From a virus: 25,923 nt of DNA. A program made the position numbers and the translations under genes. Numbering within the stretch: position 1 is the first letter of the stretch; every line of letters begins with the position of its first letter. Where the stretch lies: IMG/VR virus record IMGVR_UViG_3300035670_001131, positions 1-25,923 of that record; one strand, written 5' to 3'. The notes under the pieces are model-generated. The model did no database searches. It saw only the letters and a program-made list of their open reading frames with translations, and had not been told where the DNA came from. Shown piece after piece: positions 1 to 6,632 of the stretch.

Positions 1-238
1 GTCAAATAATCCGGGGGGGTTATTTTCCGGTCTTGATTTAATCGAAAATGTGAGTCACGTTAATTCGGGAAGCGTTAAACCCGCCCCGGAAGTTCCTTCC
101 CCGTGTCGGTGCTCCGCCGCTTCCCCCCTTCCAGGTGGTTCGTCGTGTCCCCTCGCTGGTCCCCCTGGACCGAAGGCCCGGATATCGGCTCGAGGACGTG
201 TGAGGCGTCCATTTCCCTTCTGAACATGCGAGGCGCCG
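1..238. other. AT-rich left edge, no supported gene
   Basis: No reading frame here looks like a real gene. The first 60 bases are only 25/60 G+C, far below the rest of the window. They include a run of seven G at 13-19 flanked by AAATAA (4-9) and TTATTT (20-25), which could pair weakly. A loose promoter-like pair, TTGATT at 33-38 and GTTAAT at 59-64, has a 20-base spacer, too long for a good sigma-70 site. The stretch could be a regulatory leader for the rightward genes or lie near a packaging site, since terminase genes follow 4 kb downstream. Neither is shown. Confidence 0.35.
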
Positions 239-574
239 ATGGGGCTGCGAATTATCGTCGTGGTCCTCCTGGCGAACGTGTTCATCTGGTGGGCGTTGAT
301 CAGCGCGCTGGCGCATGGCTGGTACGAGTACCGGTGTTGCAGCGACAAGGACTGCCGCGCGCTCGAGGCTCATGAGATCCGCGTGGCGCCCGAGGGGTTC
401 TACGTGACGCCTGACGGCGGCCCGACGCAGTTCGTCCCGATGGGAAATCATCGGCTCCGGGAAATTCCGGCCGCGGCGTCGGCGGAGGACATCCAGAAAT
501 TCCACCTATGCACGGTCCAGGGGAAGCCCACGGGCGAGATCTTGTGCCTGTATGTGCCGCAAGGGGGGTCGTGA
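239..574 (+). CDS. Small exported or membrane-anchored Cys-rich protein, unknown function
   Basis: 111 residues. A hydrophobic N-terminus (about residues 4-25, ending near ALAHGWY) looks like a signal peptide or single membrane anchor, so the rest probably lies in the periplasm. The remainder has five cysteines, in CCSDKDC and two near the C-terminus, which could form disulfides. The layout of leader, WY, a CC..DC cluster, then a C-terminal Cys pair resembles small hypothetical proteins I associate with alphaproteobacteria and their phages; this is recollection, not a search. The ATG follows no strong ribosome site. The stop overlaps the next start by one base (TGATG). A lysis or envelope role is possible but unsupported. 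Confidence 0.75.
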   Translation: MGLRIIVVVLLANVFIWWALISALAHGWYEYRCCSDKDCRALEAHEIRVAPEGFYVTPDGGPTQFVPMGNHRLREIPAAASAEDIQKFHLCTVQGKPTGEILCLYVPQGGS

Positions 575-696
575 TGGGCTACCTGATCGCTTTTCTGGCC
601 GGTGGGGTCATCGGCTGGGCGGTTTGCGACCTCGGCCTCGACCACAAGGCGGTCGCCTGGGCGAAACGGCTGTTCAGGAGAGGCGATCGGACCTGA
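574..696 (+). CDS. Tiny single-span membrane protein, unknown
   Basis: 40 residues starting MGYLIAFLAGG. Residues 2-22 form one hydrophobic segment, followed by a basic tail (KRLFRRGDR), which predicts an inner-membrane protein with a cytoplasmic C-terminus. I chose the ATG at 574 because it overlaps the stop of the upstream gene by one base, suggesting coupled translation. A longer frame from 508 would run inside the upstream gene and is unlikely. One-span proteins of this size occur in phage lysis regions and as phage tail or host-interaction peptides, but nothing here decides the role. Confidence 0.55.
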   Translation: MGYLIAFLAGGVIGWAVCDLGLDHKAVAWAKRLFRRGDRT

Positions 697-782
697 ATGG
701 CCCCTACACCGCCCTGACCCTGTCTCGCCAGTCCTGGCTACAGGAATCGCCCAGGTGAAGGCCATCCGACGAGGGGTCCGCG

Positions 783-965
783 ATGTACATCGGGACGTGG
801 GTCATTCCGCTCATCCTCACCATCCTCTTTTTCGTCGGCGCGCTGCGCCAGACGGTCCTTCACCTCGACGATGAGTGGGGTGGAGGCGCTTCGGTGTTCA
901 TCTGGCCGGTGATCGGCACGACGGGGATCGCCGGATCCTGGATCGGGTGGGCGCTATGGCTGTGA
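783..965 (+). CDS. Small two-span membrane protein, unknown
   Basis: 60 residues. There are two hydrophobic stretches (about residues 3-22 and 38-59) separated by a short acidic loop (HLDDEWGGG). A GAGGGG ribosome site about six bases upstream supports the ATG. The last ten bases overlap the next gene. Size and two-helix shape would fit a holin, but no endolysin or spanin is visible nearby, so I do not assign that. The 86-base gap before it (697-782) holds no gene I can support. Confidence 0.6.
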   Translation: MYIGTWVIPLILTILFFVGALRQTVLHLDDEWGGGASVFIWPVIGTTGIAGSWIGWALWL

Positions 966-1153
966 TCGAGCTCTACGCGATCGTCTGCCTGCTCAAGGCG
1001 CCGGACCAGTGCCGCGACCTGGCGATCGCCGAGTTCGCGTCGGTCCAGGATTGCGTGGCCGGGGCGATCCCCGCTGGGCAGATCTGGACCAACCAGAACC
1101 CGGAACTGATCATCGTGGCGATGCGCTGCACGCCCAAGGGGCGCGAGGCCTGA
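956..1153 (+). CDS. Small Cys-containing protein, unknown
   Basis: 65 residues starting MAVIELYAIV. The N-terminus is hydrophobic (residues 1-13, possibly a short export signal). Four cysteines follow in VCLL, QCRDL, DCVAG and RCTPK contexts. Spaced Cys plus a WTNQNPE-like centre resembles small hypothetical proteins I have seen in alphaproteobacterial phages; no function is known to me. I chose the ATG at 956, which overlaps the previous gene by ten bases, over a start at 875 inside that gene. The stop overlaps the next ATG by one base, so translation is probably coupled into the sugar-transfer set. Confidence 0.6.
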   Translation: MAVIELYAIVCLLKAPDQCRDLAIAEFASVQDCVAGAIPAGQIWTNQNPELIIVAMRCTPKGREA

Positions 1154-1767
1154 TGTTCGTCACCCTCGAGCGTGACTGGGTGGGGCGCACGGTCGTCCTG
1201 ATTGGCGGCGGGCCGAGCGCGAAGCACCAGCCGCTCGAGCGACTCGAGCACTCCGGGCACATCGTGGTCGCGATCAACGACGCGATGGTCCATCTGCCCT
1301 GGGCGGACGTGGCCTTCTCGATCGACATGGTCTGGATGGGGAACCGGATCGCCGAGCTGAACGCATTCCGCGGCGAGAAGCTGATGGCGGTGCCCCGCGG
1401 GTCGGCGCCGTTCGCCGATGAGCGCCAGATCATCCGGATTCCAGGCGTCGGGTTCGGGCAGCGGATGGATCACCTGTTCACCGGGGGGAACTCCGGCTAC
1501 GCGGCGCTGGGAATGGCTCTCCTGCGCGGCGCCGACCGCATCGTGCTCGTCGGCTACGACATGAAGCAGCACGGGCACTGGCACGCCGGGTACACCTGGC
1601 ATAGCCGTCCGGTGCAAGGCACGTACCCGCGGTGGGTCCGGGGCTTCTGGACGCTGGCGAAGCGGGCGCGGGAGAGCGGACAGGCCGTCTACAACACGAA
1701 CGCGGAGTCGGCGATCACCTGCTTCACGTTCGCGCCGATCGAGGACTTCCTGGAGGTGCCCGCATGA
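1153..1767 (+). CDS. MptE/Maf-like (DUF115-type) protein, candidate sugar transferase
   Basis: 204 residues. The N-terminus carries VVLIGGGPS (Gly-rich loop at residues 18-22), then AINDAM, and later GGNSGYAAL and RIVLVGYDM followed by His-rich GHWHAG. This pattern is typical of the DUF115 / MptE-like fold. That group includes 6-hydroxymethylpterin diphosphokinase MptE and the central domain of Maf flagellin-glycosylation proteins, and is related to sialyltransferase-like folds. A pterin role makes little sense in a phage. Its coupling to two glycosyltransferases and a methyltransferase favours sugar transfer, possibly of a nucleotide-linked sugar. A second copy of the family lies at 11432-12055. 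The start is the ATG overlapping the upstream stop. Confidence 0.75.
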   Translation: MFVTLERDWVGRTVVLIGGGPSAKHQPLERLEHSGHIVVAINDAMVHLPWADVAFSIDMVWMGNRIAELNAFRGEKLMAVPRGSAPFADERQIIRIPGVGFGQRMDHLFTGGNSGYAALGMALLRGADRIVLVGYDMKQHGHWHAGYTWHSRPVQGTYPRWVRGFWTLAKRARESGQAVYNTNAESAITCFTFAPIEDFLEVPA

Positions 1768-2555
1768 TCAGGGTCTTCGTCGGATGCTCTCCGGACGGGA
1801 TGGACGCGGAGTCCATGGCCGTCCTCGAATATTCGATCCACCGGCACGCCTCGATGCCGGTCCAGATCGAGTGGATGAAGATCACCAACGACGAGACGTC
1901 TTTCTGGCACGGATGGGACACGACGCGCTGGGCGACGCCGTTCTCAGGGTTCAGATGGGGCATTCCGGCGCGCTGCGGGTTCCACGGACGGGCCATCTAC
2001 ATGGACTCGGACGTGATCGTCATGGACGACCTGGCGAAGCTCTGGAACCAGCCGTTCCTGCCGGGCAAGTGCGTCCTCGGGAAGGGCGGCGGGTCGTGGC
2101 GCCTGTGCGTTTCGCTCTGGGACTGCGCGGCGGCCAAGCACGTCATGCTGCCGATCGAGCGGCTCCGGCAGGACCCGGAGGCCCACCGCAAGATGGGCAG
2201 GCTGATCCAGCCCTACATCGGGCAGTTCCGCGGCCACTGGAACGTGCTGGATGGGCAGGGGTTCAACGACCTCTGGGACCCGGCCATCGGCGCGATCCAC
2301 TACACGGACATGAGCTGCCAGCCGCACCTGCGCCACGCGCTGCCGCGGCTCGCCGCCGAGGGCCGCAAGCACTGGTTCGATGGCACGGTGCGGCCGCATC
2401 CGAGGCCGGATCTCGAGCTCCTGTTCGACGAACTGCTCGTCGAGGCCATTTCCGAGGGCTACAGCCCGGAAAACTACGTCCCGAACGACTTCGTGGGCGA
2501 TTTCCGCAAGGCGTCGCTCGTCGGCTACCGCGGGCGGTCCAGCCATGTGGATTGA
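1764..2555 (+). CDS. GT8-like glycosyltransferase
   Basis: 263 residues. It opens with a beta strand (IRVFVGCSPD), has a conserved-looking WATPFSGFRWGIP stretch, and then YMDSDVIVMDDL with the DxD metal and nucleotide-sugar motif at D81-S82-D83. A later GQGFNDLW and an IHYTDM histidine resemble the C-terminal metal ligand region of retaining GT-A enzymes. The expected reaction is transfer of a sugar from a nucleotide-sugar donor; donor and acceptor are unknown. There is no membrane segment, so it should be cytoplasmic. It overlaps the upstream gene by four bases (ATGA) and the next by eleven. The product could act on a virion protein or on host envelope glycan. Confidence 0.82.
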   Translation: MIRVFVGCSPDGMDAESMAVLEYSIHRHASMPVQIEWMKITNDETSFWHGWDTTRWATPFSGFRWGIPARCGFHGRAIYMDSDVIVMDDLAKLWNQPFLPGKCVLGKGGGSWRLCVSLWDCAAAKHVMLPIERLRQDPEAHRKMGRLIQPYIGQFRGHWNVLDGQGFNDLWDPAIGAIHYTDMSCQPHLRHALPRLAAEGRKHWFDGTVRPHPRPDLELLFDELLVEAISEGYSPENYVPNDFVGDFRKASLVGYRGRSSHVD

Positions 2556-3174
2556 CGTCGGAGAGGTCAAGGTCGAGCTGGTCGAGCCGGACTGCGGCGT
2601 CTGCCGGCACCAGGCGAAGGGCGCATTCGAGCCCGAGACGCGCGCGGCGTTCGCCGAATACGCGATTCCGGGATCCACGGTGCTCGACATTGGCGCCTAC
2701 ACCGGCCTCTACGCCATCGCGGCGGCCAAGATGGGGTGCCTGGTCCACGCCTTCGAGCCGATGCCGGCGGCGATGGGGCGGCTCGCGCTGAACATGGTGC
2801 TCAACAACGTCGACTTCTTCGCTCACGACCTTGCGGTCAGTGATGAAGACGGCGCCTCAAGGATGCGGTTCAACCCGCTGGTGGCGCTCACTTCCGGGGC
2901 GAGTCTGGTCGGGAGTCGGGCCGGACAGCACAAGGTGAAGACGGTCAAGCTCGACTCGATGGATTTCGGGCACATCAGCCTCATGAAAATCGACGTCGAG
3001 CGGGCAGAACTGCTCGTTCTGGCCGGCGCCGCGGAGACGATCCGGCTGAACAGGCCCGTGATCATCGCCGAGGCGCTCGAATCCGACTTCGCGGGCGAAA
3101 TGCTGGCCGTTCTGCCCGACTATCGGCTCGAGCGGATGCTGGACGGTGTGAATTGCCTGTTCCTGCCGAACTGA
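2545..3174 (+). CDS. FkbM-family SAM-dependent methyltransferase
   Basis: 209 residues. The SAM-binding core is clear: VLDIGAYTG (D48, G50) as motif I, then HAFEPMP with an acidic ligand (E71) after the next strand, and MKIDVERAE (D150) followed by LAGAAETI. This order and the KIDVE-like motif are the hallmark of FkbM methyltransferases, which O-methylate sugars or small molecules. In glycan clusters such enzymes usually cap or modify transferred sugars, which fits the glycosyltransferases on both sides. The start at 2545 overlaps the upstream gene by eleven bases; a longer frame from 2380 lies wholly within that gene. The acceptor is unknown. Confidence 0.85.
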   Translation: MWIDVGEVKVELVEPDCGVCRHQAKGAFEPETRAAFAEYAIPGSTVLDIGAYTGLYAIAAAKMGCLVHAFEPMPAAMGRLALNMVLNNVDFFAHDLAVSDEDGASRMRFNPLVALTSGASLVGSRAGQHKVKTVKLDSMDFGHISLMKIDVERAELLVLAGAAETIRLNRPVIIAEALESDFAGEMLAVLPDYRLERMLDGVNCLFLPN

Positions 3175-3803
3175 CCGTCGTCACCGTCCTGAAAACGGGT
3201 GGCGAGTACGAACTGGGCCACGTCTACAGCCTCCGGGACCAGGTGGCGCGCCATCTGAGCCTGAAACACCGCTTCGTCTGCCTCTCGGACGCCTCCGGAC
3301 TCGGTGTGGAGACCATCCCACTGATCAACGGGTGGCCCGGGTGGTGGTCGAAGATGGAGATGTTCTACCCGGGGCGCTTCGACACCCCGGTCCTCTACCT
3401 CGACCTCGACACCGCGGTCGTCGACAGCATCGACGACATCGTGCTCGGGCACGGGTTCACGGTCCTGCGGAACTTCTGGCGGCCGGACGCGATCGGCTCC
3501 GGGATCATGGCCTGGGACCAGACGCCGTCGGACCTCTACATCAACTTCGCCCACCAGGCCGAACAGGCGATGAGGCGCTACACCCGGAGCCCCCGGCTGG
3601 GGGACCAGGGGTTCATCCAGGACCACTTCTCGGCCGACTGGATGTCGTTCTGGCAGGAAAAGCACCCCGGACGGGTGGTCTCGTACCGGAAAGACGTCGT
3701 CCCGTTGGGACGGAGGCCTCGCGGCGCCTCGATCATCTGCTTCGGAGGGAAAATGCGGCCCTGGAACTCGGATCGGTGGCAGATTCCCGCGGGTGCGGCG
3801 TGA
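3153..3803 (+). CDS. Second glycosyltransferase (GT-A type, DxD)
   Basis: 216 residues from a TTG start. It has the strand LTVVTVLKTGG, a W-rich loop (GWPGWWSKMEMF), and YLDLDTAVVD with a DxD motif at D84-L85-D86. FWRPDAIGSGIMAWD, LGDQGFIQ and a C-terminal ICFGGKMRPW follow; the last resembles the FHG.PKPW end of GT8-like phage and bacterial enzymes. The TTG overlaps the FkbM gene by 22 bases. No ATG or GTG lies in frame nearby, and a CTG at 3171 is the only close alternative. Together with 1764-2555 it suggests that a short glycan of more than one sugar is built. The acceptor is not visible from sequence. Confidence 0.75.
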   Translation: MPVPAELTVVTVLKTGGEYELGHVYSLRDQVARHLSLKHRFVCLSDASGLGVETIPLINGWPGWWSKMEMFYPGRFDTPVLYLDLDTAVVDSIDDIVLGHGFTVLRNFWRPDAIGSGIMAWDQTPSDLYINFAHQAEQAMRRYTRSPRLGDQGFIQDHFSADWMSFWQEKHPGRVVSYRKDVVPLGRRPRGASIICFGGKMRPWNSDRWQIPAGAA

Positions 3804-4204
3804 GCGACGTCGGATTCCCGCGATTCCGCAAGAAATCGGTCGCTCCGCGGTTCCAGCCGGCCACTCCGGGCGAGTTCTTCCGCGGGACGAGCCGGGAGAG
3901 GGGTTACGACCGCCGCTGGGACCAGTTCTCGGTCGCCTACCGCCGCCAGAACCCGTTCTGCGCCGAGTGCGAGAGCCTGGGGATCGACCGGGTCTGCGAC
4001 GTGGTCGACCACATGGTCCCGCTGGCCGACGGCGGCGAGAAATTCGACGTCCAGAACGTCTGGTCGCTCTGCAACCCGCACCACAACGGCATGAAGCGGG
4101 ACCTCGAGCGGTACGCGCGGGCGAACGGTCTCCTACATGAGCTCCCGAAGTGGTGCCGGGACCCGGAGTCCCGGCCGCCGAAGTTCCGGCAACGGAGGTC
4201 GTGA
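3800..4204 (+). CDS. HNH homing-type endonuclease beside terminase
   Basis: 134 residues. The core has a CAEC zinc pair (C54, C57), VVDHMVPLADGG with the catalytic D70-H71, then VQNVWSLCNPHHNGMK with C91, N92, H94, H95 and N96. That is the beta-beta-alpha metal HNH fold with a structural zinc. Small HNH proteins encoded just upstream of the terminase genes are common in HK97-type siphoviruses and are needed in some for terminase cleavage at the packaging site. The GTG start overlaps the upstream stop (GTGA). The stop overlaps the next ATG by one base. A packaging role fits better here than a selfish homing role. Confidence 0.9.
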   Translation: MSDVGFPRFRKKSVAPRFQPATPGEFFRGTSRERGYDRRWDQFSVAYRRQNPFCAECESLGIDRVCDVVDHMVPLADGGEKFDVQNVWSLCNPHHNGMKRDLERYARANGLLHELPKWCRDPESRPPKFRQRRS

Positions 4205-4635
4205 TGAGCCGCCGCGCGCTGACAGACGAGGAGAAGAAGGCCCGCGGGACGTTCGAGGAGCGCGACAGCGAGGTCAACCGGACCAAGCGGCACCTCGCCA
4301 CGGTCCATGCCTTCCCGACGTTCAGGGAAATCCCTGAGCCGACGGTCCCGCTGGGCGAGGCCGGGCGCCGCGCCTACGACAAGTGGGCCCGGATCCTGTT
4401 CGACGCCGGCCACCTGACCGAAATCTCGCAGGGATTCATCCAGATCGTCGGCCAGTACGAGGATGCCTCGGCCTACTACCATGAGCGCGGGAAGCCGCTG
4501 CCGACGCAGTGGGTCCAGATCCACAAGGCGGCGCTAGGGGAGCTGAAATACCTCAATGCCGACAAATCCCTCGCCCCGAAGCAGGAAAAGTCGAATCCCT
4601 TCGCTCGCAATGGCTTCGCGAGACGCCTTCGCTGA
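4204..4635 (+). CDS. Terminase small subunit, P27 family
   Basis: 143 residues. A charged N-terminus (TDEEKKARGTFEERDSE) leads to the conserved-looking WARILFDAGHLTEI, which resembles the P27-type terminase small subunit core. An Arg-rich tail follows (NGFARRLR). The family binds the packaging site and recruits the large subunit. Position between HNH and the large terminase is exactly what is expected. It starts at the ATG overlapping the HNH stop and overlaps the large subunit by 26 bases, so stoichiometry may be set by coupled translation. Confidence 0.85.
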   Translation: MSRRALTDEEKKARGTFEERDSEVNRTKRHLATVHAFPTFREIPEPTVPLGEAGRRAYDKWARILFDAGHLTEISQGFIQIVGQYEDASAYYHERGKPLPTQWVQIHKAALGELKYLNADKSLAPKQEKSNPFARNGFARRLR

Positions 4636-6448
4636 CCTTCCGAAGATCAAGATCGAGGTCCCTGACGGGGATGGGTTCGTCGACCTGGTCGAGTTCCCCG
4701 ATTATCCGGGAATGGCCCGGAAATACGCCGAAATGGCCTCATCCGGGGCCATTCCGGCCTGCATCTACGTCCGGCAGGCGGCGGCGCGCTATCTCAAGAT
4801 GCTCGAGGAGGCGGCCGGCGGCGAGGCCAACTACACCTTCTCGCCGGCCTGGGTCTGCGACGTCTGCGACTTTATCGAGAAGCTGCCGGTCCCGGAGGGC
4901 GACGAGGGGGTCGACGACGACCACGTCGGCGAGACGTTCGTGCTCCAGCCGGCCCAGATGTGGTGGCTGGCCGCGATCTTCGGGTTCCGGCGCGACGATC
5001 CGGAGGCGCCGCGCGAGCGGGGCACCCGGCTCGTCCGCGAGGCCTACCTCGAGGTCCCCCGCGGCAACGGCAAGAGCGCGCTCCTGGCCGCCGTCGGGCT
5101 CTACCTGTTCACCTGCGAGGGCGTGAAGGGCTCGAAGGGCTTCATCGGCGCGCCGAAGGAGGAGCAGGCCCGCTACGTGTTCGATCCGATGACGGCGATG
5201 CTGGTCAACTCGCCGGATCTGCGGTCGCACTTCAACCTCGAGAACACGAAGCTGCGGATCAAGAAGGCGAACGACCCCGGCGCGTACATCCGCATGATCT
5301 CGTCGATCGCGGACCGCGAGGACGGCGCCAACCCGCACTTCATCATCATGGAGGAGCTGCACGCCCAGGACGAGGCGCTGTTCAACGTCATGGACAGCTC
5401 GATGGGCAAGCGGCCGAACAACCTGTTCCTGTCGATCACGACCGCGGGCAACCGGTCCAGCGGCGTGTGCTGGAACACGCGGCGCCGCGCGATGAACGTG
5501 CTGGCCGGGCTGGAGGAGGAGGAGTCCTTCTTCTGCGCGATCTACACGCTGGACGCGGACGAGGTGAAGGACGAGAAGGTCCGCTACGACCCGTCGATCT
5601 GGCCGAAGGCGAACCCCATGTGGGGGATCACGCTGTTCCCGTCGGCGATGCTGGACCGCTACCGCAAGGCGCGGATGACCTCGCCGGCGGCGATGCTCGA
5701 GTTCGACCGGACCCGGCTGAACCTCTGGCAGAACGCGGCCGGGGGGCTCGTCCACCCGGACAACTGGGCGGCCTGCAAGCGGCCGGGGATCAAGATCGCC
5801 GACTTCCGCAAGAAGCCGGCCTACATCGGCGGCGACCTGGCCTCCAAGCGCGACATCACGGCGATCGGCGCGCTGATCCAGGACGGCGACCGGGTGGTGG
5901 CCTTCAACCGCTACTTCATCCCGCAGGGCTCTCCGTCGTTCCAGAAGGAGCACATCGGGCCGCTGTACGAGGGATGGGTTCGCAACGGGTGGCTGACGGT
6001 CACGCCGACGCCCGTGACCGACTACGGCTTCGTCGAGCAGGCGATCCGTGACTGGTGCGACGTGCTGGATGTCGAGGCGATCGTCTTCGACAACTTCCAG
6101 TCCAACCAGGTGCTCACCAGCCTGTTCAACGACGGCTATCCAGCGATGGAGATGCCGACGGGTCTCAAGACGATCTCCGACCCGGCGCAGGACTTCTTCG
6201 CGCTGATCGAGGCGCACCTCCTGGTCCATGAGGGCAACCCCGTGACCGAGTGGATGGCCATGAACACGGTCGGCTACCTGGACAAGCGCGGCAACCTTCT
6301 ACCGCAGAAGGAGTCGCCGGAGTCCGACAACAAGATCGACGGCATCACCTCCCTGGTGAACGCCAACGTCGTGCGGGTCGACGCCCAGCTCGACGTGCCG
6401 AGGAAGCGGAAGTCGGTCTACGAGGGCCGCGGGCTCCTGGAGCTGTGA
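4610..6448 (+). CDS. terL: Terminase large subunit (packaging ATPase and nuclease)
   Basis: 612 residues from the ATG at 4610. The ATPase half has a Walker A loop in PRGNGKSA (residues about 150-156) and a Walker B in FIIMEEL (about 244-250). The nuclease half has candidate metal-binding acids in GGDLASKRD (D409), VFDNFQS (D494) and NKIDGITS (D577), the RNase H-like arrangement. It drives DNA into the prohead and cuts the concatemer. I prefer 4610 because an in-frame ATG at 4556 would overlap the small subunit by 80 bases. The 4556 start does have AGGGGAG upstream, so it is not excluded. The family match is to Terminase_1 / HK97-like enzymes. Confidence 0.95.
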   Translation: MASRDAFADLPKIKIEVPDGDGFVDLVEFPDYPGMARKYAEMASSGAIPACIYVRQAAARYLKMLEEAAGGEANYTFSPAWVCDVCDFIEKLPVPEGDEGVDDDHVGETFVLQPAQMWWLAAIFGFRRDDPEAPRERGTRLVREAYLEVPRGNGKSALLAAVGLYLFTCEGVKGSKGFIGAPKEEQARYVFDPMTAMLVNSPDLRSHFNLENTKLRIKKANDPGAYIRMISSIADREDGANPHFIIMEELHAQDEALFNVMDSSMGKRPNNLFLSITTAGNRSSGVCWNTRRRAMNVLAGLEEEESFFCAIYTLDADEVKDEKVRYDPSIWPKANPMWGITLFPSAMLDRYRKARMTSPAAMLEFDRTRLNLWQNAAGGLVHPDNWAACKRPGIKIADFRKKPAYIGGDLASKRDITAIGALIQDGDRVVAFNRYFIPQGSPSFQKEHIGPLYEGWVRNGWLTVTPTPVTDYGFVEQAIRDWCDVLDVEAIVFDNFQSNQVLTSLFNDGYPAMEMPTGLKTISDPAQDFFALIEAHLLVHEGNPVTEWMAMNTVGYLDKRGNLLPQKESPESDNKIDGITSLVNANVVRVDAQLDVPRKRKSVYEGRGLLEL

Positions 6449-6449
6449 C

Positions 6450-6632
6450 ATGACCATCACGATCACCTACGGCTGGTGGCTCATCCCGTGCGTCATCACC
6501 GTGGTCTCGATCGCGCTCGCCGTCCGGCACGTTCTGGTGGCGGAAGGTTACGATATAGCGCCCATCGTCTCTGCGTTTGCCGCGGTCACAGCGTCCCTCG
6601 CGTCGTGGCTGATTTGGAGTCTCCTGACATGA
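6450..6632 (+). CDS. Small membrane protein between terminase and portal
   Basis: 60 residues with two hydrophobic segments (about 8-29 and 39-59) joined by RHVLVAEGYDIAP. It begins one base after the terminase stop and overlaps the portal start by four bases. Tiny membrane proteins wedged between packaging and portal genes are seen in several siphoviruses, but their job is not known to me. It could be a holin-like protein or a superinfection factor; nothing in the sequence decides. Confidence 0.6.
   Translation: MTITITYGWWLIPCVITVVSIALAVRHVLVAEGYDIAPIVSAFAAVTASLASWLIWSLLT

Noticed and set aside
103-375. Plus-strand frame at the left edge
   Set aside because: Low-quality composition, overlaps the better-supported gene at 239, and has no ribosome site.
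38-505. Minus-strand frame at the left edge
   Set aside because: Arg-rich shadow over the gene at 239 with no independent support.
783-965. Holin
   Set aside because: Two-span size fits, but no endolysin, spanin or lysis partner is in the window.
1153-3803. Host O-antigen or capsule gene cluster
   Set aside because: Directly coupled to HNH and terminase genes with the same base composition and strand, so part of the phage late operon.
4739-6229. Large minus-strand frame opposite the terminase
   Set aside because: Arg/Val/Asp-biased shadow of a well-supported terminase gene.
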